Below, in pieces: positions 1 to 8,249 of a stretch of 64,000 nt of DNA. How positions within the stretch are numbered: position 1 is the stretch's first letter; each line of letters opens with the position of its first letter. Both the position numbers and the translations under genes were made by a program. Where the stretch lies: contig NZ_JAPZQK010000022.1 in the NCBI RefSeq assembly GCF_027530345.1, positions 1 through 64,000 of the forward strand, in the 5' to 3' direction. Source of the DNA: Silanimonas sp. Its GTDB lineage: Bacteria; Pseudomonadota; Gammaproteobacteria; Xanthomonadales; Xanthomonadaceae. A model generated the notes under the pieces. It made no database searches and was not told where the DNA came from. It saw nothing but the letters and a program-made list of their open reading frames with translations.

Positions 1-77
1 CTCGTCCGCCGGGCAATCTCGCTGATCGAGAGCCCCTCCCGCAGCCGAAGCCGCCGGACCTTCGCGTACATCGCCAT
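1..77 (-). CDS. istA: IS21-family transposase IstA, N-terminal fragment
   Basis: Only about 25 codons are inside the window. Translation from the ATG at 77 gives MAMYAKVRRLRLREG followed by LSISEIARRT, the start of the helix-turn-helix that opens IstA proteins. IstA is the DDE transposase of IS21 elements and works with the ATPase IstB. The gene runs off the left edge, so whether it is intact is unknown. Confidence 0.7.
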   Translation of the reverse strand, partial: MAMYAKVRRLRLREGLSISEIARRT

Positions 78-133
78 GGTGTGCACCTCGTCGTCCTGCC
101 CTTCGTCTGGTCGGGCAGGTCAGGTTGAACACC

Positions 134-187
134 CTGGTCAACTTTCGATGCGCAGATCCCCGTTTCGCTGGTCAATTTTCAGCGAGC
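134..187. repeat. IS21 subterminal direct repeats (two copies)
   Basis: CTGGTCAACTTTCGATGCGC at 134-153 and CTGGTCAATTTTCAGCGAGC at 168-187 share CTGGTCAA-TTTC and are 34 bp apart. IS21-family elements carry multiple repeats of this kind near their ends as transposase-binding sites, and the istA promoter usually lies among them. Confidence 0.7.
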
Positions 188-323
188 GGCAACAGGGGAG
201 GTTGCGCGGGGCCTTGAAGGCGCGGAGCTTGACGATGCCGCTGATGGTCTTGACGACGAAGGTTGCGGCGCAGTTCGCGCGGGGCGGTGGAACGGTTGCG
301 TTGAGCGATCAATCACTAGGGGC

Positions 324-352
324 TTGACAATATGTAAGCGAGGGCTTACTAA
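324..352 (+). promoter_or_regulatory. Probable promoter and TetR-type operator before the efflux regulator
   Basis: A -35-like TTGACA (324-329) is followed after 17 bp by TACTAA (347-352). Between and overlapping them is the inverted repeat GTAAGC-gagg-GCTTAC (334-349), a plausible operator for the adjacent TetR-family protein. The start codon at 361 lies about 8 bases after the -10, and no Shine-Dalgarno sequence precedes it, so the transcript may be leaderless. All of this is pattern-based inference. Confidence 0.5.
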
Positions 353-360
353 TATCAAGC

Positions 361-993
361 ATGAACAGAACTAAAGCCTCTCCCTCCCTCCGCCGTGGCC
401 GGCCCGTGAACGCCGAAGCGCGCGCTGAACGCCGGCAGCAGATCCTTGATGCTGCACACCGCTGTTTCGTGCGCCGCGGGTTCCATGCCTCGAGCACGGC
501 GGAGATCAGCAGTGAAGCCGGCATCAGCGTAGCCGGGCTGTATCAGTACTTTCCCACCAAGCAGGATCTTGTCACGGCCCTGATCCAGCACGAGCTCGAG
601 GCAGACCTCGCCCTGATCCAGCAGCTCGACCGCGCTGCCGATCTGCTGGAGGGGTTGCAACAGGTTGCGATGGCGGTAGTGCGTGACTCCAGAACCCCAC
701 AGGCTGCCCACCTGCGTCTGGAGATCCTCGCCGAGGCGGCCCGCGATGCGGGAACCGCAAAGGTGTTCCTCGCCGCCGAGCGGCGCATCAATCGTGCCCT
801 CTCGCGGGTGATCCGCAAGGGCCAGGAACAGGGCAGCATCGACCGCGACCTCGACCCGATGGCGGTTGCAGAGCACATCAACGCGTTTCTCGACGGCGCG
901 TTCAGTCGCCTGACGCTGCCGATCACCGACCCGGAAGCCTTTGTCCGCGGTTCGATCGAACTCATTCGCCGCGCGCTTAGCGCCAAAAGCTGA
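361..993 (+). CDS. TetR/AcrR-family transcriptional regulator
   Basis: A 210-aa protein with the TetR layout. A basic N-terminus (residues 1-25) is followed by a helix-turn-helix at about 25-70 (RRQQILDAAHRCFVRRGFH, then AGISVAGLYQYFPTKQDLV) and a helical C-terminal ligand domain. It lies 54 bp upstream of and co-directional with an RND efflux operon, so it is most likely the local ligand-responsive repressor. The palindrome at 334-349 in its own promoter suggests autoregulation. The ligand is not predictable. The start at 361 is chosen because it immediately precedes the conserved DNA-binding region; no ribosome site is visible. Confidence 0.9.
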   Translation: MNRTKASPSLRRGRPVNAEARAERRQQILDAAHRCFVRRGFHASSTAEISSEAGISVAGLYQYFPTKQDLVTALIQHELEADLALIQQLDRAADLLEGLQQVAMAVVRDSRTPQAAHLRLEILAEAARDAGTAKVFLAAERRINRALSRVIRKGQEQGSIDRDLDPMAVAEHINAFLDGAFSRLTLPITDPEAFVRGSIELIRRALSAKS

Positions 994-1047
994 TCCAACC
1001 CAACGACCAGCGGGCCAAGTGCTCGCGAAACATGGAGTGACTATTTT

Positions 1048-2136
1048 ATGAGTAAGGCCTCACTTTTTATATGTAACCCCGGCCCCCTCGCAGCTGCTCT
1101 CTGCGGGATCTTGGCGGTGGGGTTGACTGGCTGTTCCAGCGAGCCGACCACCGTTGCGCCAGCGGCCGAGCCGGTTGCCTTGGTGGCGACCGCGGCAGCG
1201 CCTATCGACCCGGCGCTACGTGCGACCGGGCTGGTGCGTGGCCGCCACGCCCACGTCGTCACCTCTGAGGCGGCCGGCCGTATCGTCGGCGTACATGCTG
1301 ATGTGGGCGCGCACGTGCGCCGCGGTCAGCTGCTGGCCACCATCGAGGGGGAACCGCTGCGTCTGCAGCTGGTCGTCGCCGAGGCCGAGGTCGCCCGCGC
1401 GGCGGCTGTCGCGGCGGAGCGCGAGGCAGCGCTGGCCCGCACGCGCGGCCTGGTGGAGGCCGGTGTCGCCAGCCAGGCCGATTACGACGCGCTTGCGGTC
1501 GACGCCGACAGCGCCCGCAAGATGCTGGAGGCTGCCCGGGCCAGCGCCGAGCTCAGCCGGCGCGCCGTGCGGGAAGCAGAGGTGCGTGCTCCGCTCGACG
1601 GTGTGGTCGCGGCGCGGCGCGTGGAGCTGTCGCAGGCGGTCGCTGCTGGCGAGGCGCTGTTCGACATCGACGGTCCCGGTCGGCGCGACATCGTGCTCAT
1701 GGCACCGGCCACGGCCACATTGGAGCCCGGTGCCCACGCCCGATTCTGGTTCGATGGTGGCGCAGGCGAGGCGCGCCTGCTCGGAGTCAGCGCGCGGGCG
1801 GGCAGCGCGGGTGCGCGCACCGCCCGGCTGGAAATCCTTTCAGACGCACCGCTCGCGGGCACGCCAGTTGAGGTGGCTTTCAGCGGCAGTTCGAGCCCGA
1901 CGGCGGCGGCGATCGTGCCCCTCGCCGCGGTGCTCAGCGGCCGCGATGGAGCGCGGCGGGTGTTGCAGGTGGACGCCGAAGGGGTTCTGCAAGAGGCCGC
2001 GGTGGAACTGCTCGCCGTGACGGACGCAGGTGCACTGGTCAGCGGACCTACCCGCCCGGGCGACCGGGTGGTGGCTGCCGGTGGCGAGTTCCTCGCCGTG
2101 GGCACGCGTGTGCGCGCCGTCGCGGTCCAGCGCTGA
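1048..2136 (+). CDS. RND efflux membrane-fusion (adaptor) lipoprotein, HlyD/AcrA type
   Basis: The 362-aa product starts with a lipoprotein signal peptide (lipobox LTGC, Cys near residue 29), so it is anchored to the inner membrane facing the periplasm. A lipoyl/barrel-sandwich half-motif (GRIVGVHADVGAHVRRGQLL) and a helical hairpin of about 60-70 residues rich in Ala, Glu and Arg follow. The second half-motif is VRAPLDGVVAARRVELSQAV, and a beta-barrel domain completes it. This is the periplasmic adaptor linking the RND pump to the outer-membrane channel encoded next door. GGAG at 1034-1037 sits 10 bases before the start. Substrate is unknown. Confidence 0.88.
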   Translation: MSKASLFICNPGPLAAALCGILAVGLTGCSSEPTTVAPAAEPVALVATAAAPIDPALRATGLVRGRHAHVVTSEAAGRIVGVHADVGAHVRRGQLLATIEGEPLRLQLVVAEAEVARAAAVAAEREAALARTRGLVEAGVASQADYDALAVDADSARKMLEAARASAELSRRAVREAEVRAPLDGVVAARRVELSQAVAAGEALFDIDGPGRRDIVLMAPATATLEPGAHARFWFDGGAGEARLLGVSARAGSAGARTARLEILSDAPLAGTPVEVAFSGSSSPTAAAIVPLAAVLSGRDGARRVLQVDAEGVLQEAAVELLAVTDAGALVSGPTRPGDRVVAAGGEFLAVGTRVRAVAVQR

Positions 2137-2167
2137 ATTGCCGCCCCCTCGTATTGGGAGATCCGTC

Positions 2168-5100
2168 ATGTCCATCACTGCGACCGCACTCAAACGCGCG
2201 CGATTCACTCTGGCCGCCGCGGCCGGGCTCATGATCGCGGGCGTCGTCAGCCTGTTCGGCTTTCCCGCCACCGAGGAGCCGACTGTGCCGACCCGCATCG
2301 CCACGGTCGAAGCCTACTTCCCCGGCGCGTCCTCCGCGCGGGTTGAGCAACTCGTCGCACGCCCGATTGAAGAGCGCGTTCGCGAGATCGCCGAGGTCAA
2401 GACTATCGATACCGTGGTCCGGCCAGGCGCCACGTACATTTATGTCTCGCTGCACCCGGAGACCAGCCCAGATCGCTTGCCTTCCGTGTGGCAGCGCCTG
2501 CGCGCAAAGGCCAGCGATGCCGCCGAGGTGCTGCCTGAGGGCACCATCGGCCCGATCGTCAATGACGAGTTCGGCCGGGTTTCGGTACTGACGCTCGCCT
2601 TGACCGGCCAAGGCTACTCGGCCGGACAGCTGCAAGACTGGGCGCGAAAGGTGCGCGGCCGCCTGCAGAGCCTTCCGGGGGTTGAGCAGATTTCGCTCCA
2701 CGGAGTGCGCGAGGAACGCGTCTATGTCGAGCTTTCGCCGGCCCAGCTGGCAGCCCATGGGCTGTCGATCGAGGCCGTGGCGACCACCCTCGCCAACCGC
2801 AACGTGATCGCGCCTTCCGGCGAGCTCGACGCCGGCGGGCGCGTGCTCGCGCTCGAACCCAGCGGTGACCTGCCCGATACGGCGGCTCTGGCAACGGTCC
2901 AGATTCCGCTGCCAGACGGTGGGGTGATCGCGCTCGCTGCGCTCGGCGAGATCCGCCAGCAGGCCCAGGACCCGCCGCTGTTCGCTGCCATCTACGACGG
3001 CAAACCAGCCGTTGTGCTCGGTGCATCGATGCGCGCAGGGCTCAACGTCAACCAGTTCGTTGCCACCTTGCGTGAAGCCGCCACCGCGATGCAGGCCGAC
3101 TTGCCGGCTGGCATGCGGCTGGACACCGTCACCGACCAGAGCGAAGTCGTCGCCGGTGACCTCACCAAGGTCGGCCAGATCTTCATCGAGACCATCGTCA
3201 TCGTGATGCTGGTGGTCGTGGTGTTCCTGGGCTGGCGCGCAGGGATGGTGACTGGTCTGATCGTGCCGCTGACGGTGCTGGGCACGCTGGTGTTCATGCG
3301 CGTGGCCGGTATCGAACTGCATACCGTGTCGATCGGCGCCATCATCATTTCGCTGGGCCTGTTCGTCGACAACGCGATCGTGGTGGTCGAGGACTACCAG
3401 CGTCGGCTCGGCGAAGGTGACGAGCCCGATGCCGCCGCGCGCGCTGCCGGCGAGACCATGGCCGGGCCGCTGCTAGTGTCGTCGCTGGCGATCATCTTCG
3501 CCTTCGCGCCACTGGTCGCCGGCGCCAGCGAAACGGCCGAGTACATGCGCAGCCTTGCCATCGTGCTGGCGGTGACCCTGTTGCTTTCGCTGTTCCTTGC
3601 ATTGACCTTCACCGCGGTGACGGCGCGGATGTTCGTCGGAAAGGCCGATCCCGGGCACGAGGACCATGGCCCGATCGCCAGGGTGCGCGACTGGTACGTC
3701 GTCAAGGTGCGCAGCATCCTGCGCTACCCGGCTGCGGTCGCCACGGCGATGTTCGTGCTGCTCGGCGCGGCGATCGTGGCTTCCGAGCTGCTGCCGACCG
3801 AGCTGCTGTCGCCCTCGGCGCGCAAGCAGCTGCAGATTCCGGTGGAGCTTCCGCCCGGTGCGTCTTCCCGCGAGACTCTGGCGCTCGCGCAGCGCCTGTC
3901 GGCGCGGCTAGCCGACCGTGCGGTCCACCCCCAGCTGCGCGGCAACGTGGTCTACGTGGGCGACGGCGGGCCGCGTTTCATCCTCGGCCTCAACCCGCCG
4001 ACGCCGGCCGCGCACCGAGCTTACGCGGTGGTCAACCTCGACGATGACGCCGACCTCGACGCCACCGTCGAGCACCTGCGCGGCGACCTGTCGGGTGAGT
4101 TTCCCGGTGCGCGGATCGAGCCGAAGCGGTTCTCCCTGGGCGTGTCCGAGGCCGGCACCGCGGTGTTCCGCCTTGCCGGGCCTGATCGTGCGGCGCTGCA
4201 GCAGGCATCCGCGCGGCTGCGCGAGGCCTTGGGTGCCGTGCCGGGCATGCTCGACGTCAAGGACGACGCCGAAGGTCGCATCGTGCGCCTTGCGCTCGAG
4301 GTCGACCCGATCCGCGCAAACGCGGCCGGGGTGACCACGGCCGACATCTCGCGTTCGCTCGATGCAGCCTATGGCGGTGCCCTGGCAACGGCCCTGCGCC
4401 AGGACGACATCCTGGTGCCTGTGCTGCTGCGGGCGCCCGCGGGAGAGCGCCATGCACCCGAGCGACTGCAGGCGATGCCCGTGGTCGGCGCCGCGGGGGC
4501 TGTACCGCTGGGCCAGATCGCCCGGGTGCAGATAGCCGACCAGCCGAGCGTGCTGATCCGCCGCAACCAGAGCCCAGTGATCACCGTCTCCGCGCGCCAT
4601 CCAGAGATGACCGCGCAGGCGATCGTCGACGCGATGGGCCCCGTCATCGCCGGGCTCGGCCTGCCCGCTGCGCATTCCCTGCAGCTGGGCGGCGAGATCG
4701 AAGAGGGTGTAGAAGCCAACGCCGGCCTGGTGACCTACTTTCCGCTCGCCATACTGGGAATGGCCGCCTTGTTCCTCTGGCAGTTCGGCAGCCTGCGCAA
4801 GACCTTCATCATTCTTGCCTCAATGCCCTTTGTACTGATCGGCGCCACGCTGGGCCTCGCGGTGACCGCTCAGCCGATGAGCTACACCGCCACGCTAGGC
4901 CTACTGGCCCTCGCCGGCATCATCGTCAACAACGCCGTACTGCTGCTAGAGCGCATCGTCGAGGAGCAGGCCGCAGGCAAGCCGCAAGCCGAGGCGATTG
5001 CCGCGGCCGCCGCGGTGCGTCTGCGCCCGATCGTTATGACCAAGCTCACCTGCGTGGTGGGACTGCTGCCGCTATTCGTGTTCGGCGGCGACCTCTGGCG

Positions 5101-5248
5101 CCCGATGGCCGCGGCGATGATCGGTGGCCTTGCGCTGGGCACCCTGATCACGCTCGTGCTGATCCCGGCGCTCTACGCGCTGCTGTTCCGGGGCCGAGCC
5201 ACGGCGCCGGCCAACTCGAATGCACCCTTGCTGGATTCGCACCCATGA
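2168..5248 (+). CDS. RND-family efflux transporter, inner-membrane permease
   Basis: A 1026-aa protein with the RND architecture: TM1, a large periplasmic porter loop, a TM2-6 cluster (about residues 340-530), a second loop and TM7-12 at the C-terminus. The proton-relay segment in TM4 reads FVDNAIVVVED, with Asp-Asn where AcrB has Asp-Asp. It would drive proton-coupled export with the adaptor and outer-membrane genes on either side. The ATG at 2168 is chosen over an upstream frame extension because GGGAG lies 7 bases before it and TM1 follows directly. The stop overlaps the next gene by ATGA. Confidence 0.92.
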   Translation: MSITATALKRARFTLAAAAGLMIAGVVSLFGFPATEEPTVPTRIATVEAYFPGASSARVEQLVARPIEERVREIAEVKTIDTVVRPGATYIYVSLHPETSPDRLPSVWQRLRAKASDAAEVLPEGTIGPIVNDEFGRVSVLTLALTGQGYSAGQLQDWARKVRGRLQSLPGVEQISLHGVREERVYVELSPAQLAAHGLSIEAVATTLANRNVIAPSGELDAGGRVLALEPSGDLPDTAALATVQIPLPDGGVIALAALGEIRQQAQDPPLFAAIYDGKPAVVLGASMRAGLNVNQFVATLREAATAMQADLPAGMRLDTVTDQSEVVAGDLTKVGQIFIETIVIVMLVVVVFLGWRAGMVTGLIVPLTVLGTLVFMRVAGIELHTVSIGAIIISLGLFVDNAIVVVEDYQRRLGEGDEPDAAARAAGETMAGPLLVSSLAIIFAFAPLVAGASETAEYMRSLAIVLAVTLLLSLFLALTFTAVTARMFVGKADPGHEDHGPIARVRDWYVVKVRSILRYPAAVATAMFVLLGAAIVASELLPTELLSPSARKQLQIPVELPPGASSRETLALAQRLSARLADRAVHPQLRGNVVYVGDGGPRFILGLNPPTPAAHRAYAVVNLDDDADLDATVEHLRGDLSGEFPGARIEPKRFSLGVSEAGTAVFRLAGPDRAALQQASARLREALGAVPGMLDVKDDAEGRIVRLALEVDPIRANAAGVTTADISRSLDAAYGGALATALRQDDILVPVLLRAPAGERHAPERLQAMPVVGAAGAVPLGQIARVQIADQPSVLIRRNQSPVITVSARHPEMTAQAIVDAMGPVIAGLGLPAAHSLQLGGEIEEGVEANAGLVTYFPLAILGMAALFLWQFGSLRKTFIILASMPFVLIGATLGLAVTAQPMSYTATLGLLALAGIIVNNAVLLLERIVEEQAAGKPQAEAIAAAAAVRLRPIVMTKLTCVVGLLPLFVFGGDLWRPMAAAMIGGLALGTLITLVLIPALYALLFRGRATAPANSNAPLLDSHP

Positions 5249-6690
5249 AAACCCTTCGGTTTCTGGCGATGGCCCTCGCCACTCTGACGCTCTGCGCCTG
5301 CGCCACCAGCGGCCAACTGCCGCACAACACGATCGACATGCCGGCGGCCTTCACGCCGGCCGACGGCACCGCGCCGGTGCCTGCACGCCTTGACTGGTGG
5401 AAACAATTCGACGATCCCTTGCTCGACGCGCTGGTTACCGACGCGCTCGCGTACAACCGCGAACTGGCAGCGGCGACCGCCAACCTGCGGGCCGCGCACG
5501 CGCTACACGCCGAGGGCGGCGCGCAGCGCGCACCCGGTGGCGGCGTCACCGGCAGCCGGCTGCGCCTGCGGCAGTCTGCCTTGTCGCAGCCGCCGATGGA
5601 GGGCGCGCCCTTGCTGTTCGACACCCAGCGGATTGTCGATGCCGGGCTGGCGCTGGCGTGGGAGATCGATGTTTTCGGTGCGCTTGCGGCAAACGAAACT
5701 GCGGCCCGCGCCGACGCCGAAGCGACCTGGTGGCTGCGGCGCCACGCCGAGGCGGCCGTGGTCGCCGAGACAGTTCGCGCCTATGTCGATCTGCAGGCTT
5801 CGTCAGGTCGGCAGGCGCGTCAACGTGAACGCATCGAGACCTTGGTCGCGATCGCCGATCGCCTGCAGCGTGCGCAAGCAATCGGTGGGCTTGCGCGCGA
5901 TGAAGTCGAGCAAGCTGTTGCCGCCCTTGAGGGCCAGCGCGCTGGGCTTCCGCTGCTCGAGGTGGAAGCGCGCAACGCGGCGCGGCGGCTGGCGGTGCTC
6001 ACCGGCAGGACGCCGCAGCACGGCCTGCAGTTGATGGCGGATTGGAAGCGTGCCGCCGTGATCGCGCCGCCGACGCTCAACGTTGGCGATCCCGCAGGTC
6101 TGCTGCGCCAGCGCCCCGATGTCGGCGCCGCGGAACGGCGGTTGCAGGCCGCGGTGGCGCGAACCGGCGTTGCGACCGCCGCGCTGTATCCGCGGATTGT
6201 CCTGCTCGGCGAGGCGGGCGTGGCCGCCCCCCCGGGCGGGCTGGATGACAAGGGCGCCATCCGGTTCGCCGCCGGTCCCAGGCTGGAGTGGGGCATTTTC
6301 GACCTCGCGCGCACGCGCGCCCGGATCGCTGCCAGCGAGGCTGGCGCCGAAGCCGCGTTGGCGGAGTGGGAGCACGCCACCCTGAGGGCCCTCGAAGAAG
6401 CCGACGCCGCGATCGACGGCTGGACGGCCGAGCGCACCGCCTTGGCCAGCGCAGCGAGTGCCGCGGCCGCGTCAGAGCGCGCAGCTGCAGCGGCTCACAC
6501 CCGTCTCGCGCGCGGGCTGGCCAGCCCACTTGATGTGAGTCGTGCGGAGGTCGAGCGTTTGCTCGCCGAGGCAGACGCGTTCGAACGTGGTGTGTCGACC
6601 ACGCACGCCTGGGTCAACGCCCATCTCGCTTTGGGCGCCGGCTGGCGCGACAGCGGCCTCGATGTCGCCGAGCGCGGTGCGGAAGACTGA
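5245..6690 (+). CDS. Outer-membrane efflux lipoprotein, NodT/OprM family
   Basis: The 481-aa product has a lipoprotein signal (LTLCAC) and the TolC-family repeat structure: two long alpha-helical outer-membrane-efflux repeats, with the family landmark LDWWKQFDDPLLDALV near residue 47 and LLRQRPDVGAAERRL near residue 287. It forms the exit duct for the RND pump. Its ATG overlaps the permease stop codon (ATGA), indicating translational coupling. The next gene follows after 2 bp. Confidence 0.9.
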   Translation: MKTLRFLAMALATLTLCACATSGQLPHNTIDMPAAFTPADGTAPVPARLDWWKQFDDPLLDALVTDALAYNRELAAATANLRAAHALHAEGGAQRAPGGGVTGSRLRLRQSALSQPPMEGAPLLFDTQRIVDAGLALAWEIDVFGALAANETAARADAEATWWLRRHAEAAVVAETVRAYVDLQASSGRQARQRERIETLVAIADRLQRAQAIGGLARDEVEQAVAALEGQRAGLPLLEVEARNAARRLAVLTGRTPQHGLQLMADWKRAAVIAPPTLNVGDPAGLLRQRPDVGAAERRLQAAVARTGVATAALYPRIVLLGEAGVAAPPGGLDDKGAIRFAAGPRLEWGIFDLARTRARIAASEAGAEAALAEWEHATLRALEEADAAIDGWTAERTALASAASAAAASERAAAAAHTRLARGLASPLDVSRAEVERLLAEADAFERGVSTTHAWVNAHLALGAGWRDSGLDVAERGAED

Positions 6691-6692
6691 CC

Positions 6693-7361
6693 ATGGAAGC
6701 GACCTTTTTCGCTACGGTGGTGGCGCTGGCGTTGGTCGATGCGCTCAACCCGTTCACCATCGCGGCGCAGGCCTATCTGCTCGGCACGCCGAAGCCGATG
6801 CCGCGATCGATTGCGTTCCTGGTTACCACCTTGGCCACCTACCTCGTCGCCGGCGTGCTGCTTGTGGCGGGCGCCTCGGCATTCCTGATCGACTTGCGCC
6901 CGCTGCTGCCCGATGTGCTGGTCGCTGCGGCGGCGCTTGGGAGCGGGCTGGCATGCCTCGGCGGCGCTGCCTGGCTGTGGCGGTCGGCCCGCCGTGGCAC
7001 ACCGCTGGCGTCGCCCAAATCGCTCGGCATTGGTGCCACGGTTGCATTCGCGGTGCTCGCCACGGCTACCGACGTGCCCACGGCGCTTCCCTATTTCGCC
7101 GCTGCGGGCATGATCGCCGGCGAGGGCGGCTCGGCGCCTGCGCAGGTGGCCTGGCTGCTGCTTTACTGCCTGATCTATGTCGCGCCGATGGTGGCCCTCG
7201 TCGCCTTGCGGGCGTTCTGCGCCGCGCGCACGGGTGGCATTTTCGCGTCTGTGCAGTGTGCGATCGACTGGACTTTCGGACGCGTGCTGCCGCTGTTTGC
7301 CGCTGGTCTTGGCGCATGGTTGTGCTGGACAGGCGTGAGAATGCTGCTGGCCCTGCCATGA
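6693..7361 (+). CDS. GAP/Sap-like integral membrane protein (SfLAP-type)
   Basis: A 222-aa protein with about six hydrophobic segments. The opening VALALVDALNPFTIAAQAYLL matches the start of the GAP (peptidoglycolipid addressing protein / SfLAP) family, which is related to LysE-type exporters. It is 2 bp downstream of the efflux outer-membrane gene and probably co-transcribed, so it may help export or accommodate the same compound. That role is inferred only from position. Confidence 0.7.
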   Translation: MEATFFATVVALALVDALNPFTIAAQAYLLGTPKPMPRSIAFLVTTLATYLVAGVLLVAGASAFLIDLRPLLPDVLVAAAALGSGLACLGGAAWLWRSARRGTPLASPKSLGIGATVAFAVLATATDVPTALPYFAAAGMIAGEGGSAPAQVAWLLLYCLIYVAPMVALVALRAFCAARTGGIFASVQCAIDWTFGRVLPLFAAGLGAWLCWTGVRMLLALP

Positions 7362-7745
7362 CGAGCCGTAGGCCGTTCAACCGAAAGCCTCCGTCCATCT
7401 CACCAACCCGCTGACATCCCCCCGATTCTGGGTAGCGCCTCGGCCCAGATGTGGAAACTTGGAATGTCGCTTTCGGGTCGAGAGTTGCCGGTCAGTGTCT
7501 TGCTGGCACTGTGCAGCTACCTTGCCACCTCCGGTCAGGTTGCCTGGCGAAGCTGGGCATTCTGATTGGCAAGGACCGGTCAGATGGCTGGCAATACGCA
7601 GCATCAACCGCTGCAGCAATTCGAAAGGTCGCTTCCTGTGCCGCTCGGGCGCTGGGCGGCAGCGCTCCCGCCGCACCTGCGTTGTGCACTCCGACTCCGC
7701 CATGTTGCAGAGCGTCGACAGGACGTCGGGGGCGACGACAGTTGA

Positions 7746-8055
7746 ACCACCCCGGATCTGTCCCTGATGCGGCCGTCCATACGCGGCGCTGCGCACCACC
7801 CCGGATCTGTCCCTGATGCGGCCATCCACATAGGCCCCGGAGCGCTGCCCCGGATCTGTCCCTGATTACGACAACGCCCCATCGCCAGCGCGACACCTGT
7901 GGGCAACGGAAACGCCCTGAAGATGAGGACCTTATGTGCTTGGGCGTTCCGCAAACATCTCGGGCAACGTCGCTCGGTTTGGACCACCCCGGATCTGTCC
8001 CTGATGCGGCCGTCCATACGCGGCGCTGCGCACCACCCCGGATCTGTCCCTGATG
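7746..8055. repeat. Direct repeats: five copies of CCCCGGATCTGTCCCTGAT, 49-bp period
   Basis: The 19-mer occurs exactly at 7750, 7799, 7848, 7987 and 8036. Within each cluster the copies start 49 bp apart. A 73-bp block covering two copies and the spacer (7746-7818) is repeated without change at 7983-8055. The two clusters are separated by unrelated sequence (7867-7982). The layout resembles REP/BIME-like intergenic repeats rather than a satellite in a gene. No associated transposase gene is in the window. Confidence 0.85.
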
Positions 8056-8064
8056 GACAGACGG

Positions 8065-8083
8065 CCCCGGGACGAACCCGGGG
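8065..8083. repeat. Perfect GC hairpin beside the repeat cluster
   Basis: CCCCGGG (8065-8071) and CCCGGGG (8077-8083) form a 7-bp stem around a 5-base loop (ACGAA). There is no T tract, so it is not an obvious terminator. It lies 10 bp after the last copy of the 19-mer and may belong to the repeat element. Confidence 0.45.
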
Positions 8084-8119
8084 GGCAACGTCCCTGGATC
8101 TTGGCGCCAGACAGGCAAG

Positions 8120-8148
8120 AAAGAGCCCCGGACACGCCAGGGCTCTTT
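8120..8148 (-). terminator. Probable intrinsic terminator downstream of cca
   Basis: AAAGAGCCC (8120-8128) pairs perfectly with GGGCTCTTT (8140-8148) around an 11-base loop. Read leftward, the stem ends in TTT followed by CTTG. It lies about 100 bp after the cca stop codon. The stem is symmetrical, so it could also act on rightward transcripts. Confidence 0.55.
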
Positions 8149-8249
8149 AGTGCATCCACTAAATGGAAATCTATCTAAGAACCAGCCAATGCAATAAATA
8201 GTATGACTTTAGCTCCAGATAACCGAAGGGACCGCGCTCGGGCTCGCGC

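Larger units (their letters stand above)
1..194 (-). mobile_element. IS21-family insertion sequence, one end only (truncated by the window edge)
   Basis: Read leftward, the element appears to begin at 194 with TGTTGCC, matching the TGT terminus usual for IS21-family elements. Two copies of a subterminal repeat follow, then the start of an IstA-like transposase. The rest lies beyond the window edge, so completeness, the other end and a target duplication cannot be judged. Family assignment rests on the multiple terminal repeats (GAAAATTGACCAG type) and the IstA N-terminus together. The exact boundary at 194 is inferred. Confidence 0.75.
7362..8249. other. Gene-free stretch with repeats and stem-loops (888 bp)
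   Basis: No reading frame here has a recognisable product; the open frames cross repeated DNA. The left half (7362-7745) is unique sequence with no feature I can name. 7746-8055 carries the 49-bp-period repeat, 8065-8083 a GC-rich hairpin and 8120-8148 a terminator-like hairpin. 8150-8220 is markedly A+T-rich compared with everything around it. The stretch separates the efflux genes from housekeeping genes and looks like a junction of acquired DNA. Confidence 0.6.

Noticed and set aside
195-320. Possible transposase remnant between the IS end and the TetR gene
   Set aside because: A short leftward frame is open here, but no motif could be recognised and it has no start or clear family.
7362-7745. 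Small genes in the left half of the repeat-rich intergenic stretch
   Set aside because: Open frames there have no ribosome sites or family features and run into the repeats.
7746-8055. CRISPR-like array (regular 49-bp spacing)
   Set aside because: The repeat is only 19 bp, the intervening sequences are themselves identical between clusters, and no cas genes are present.
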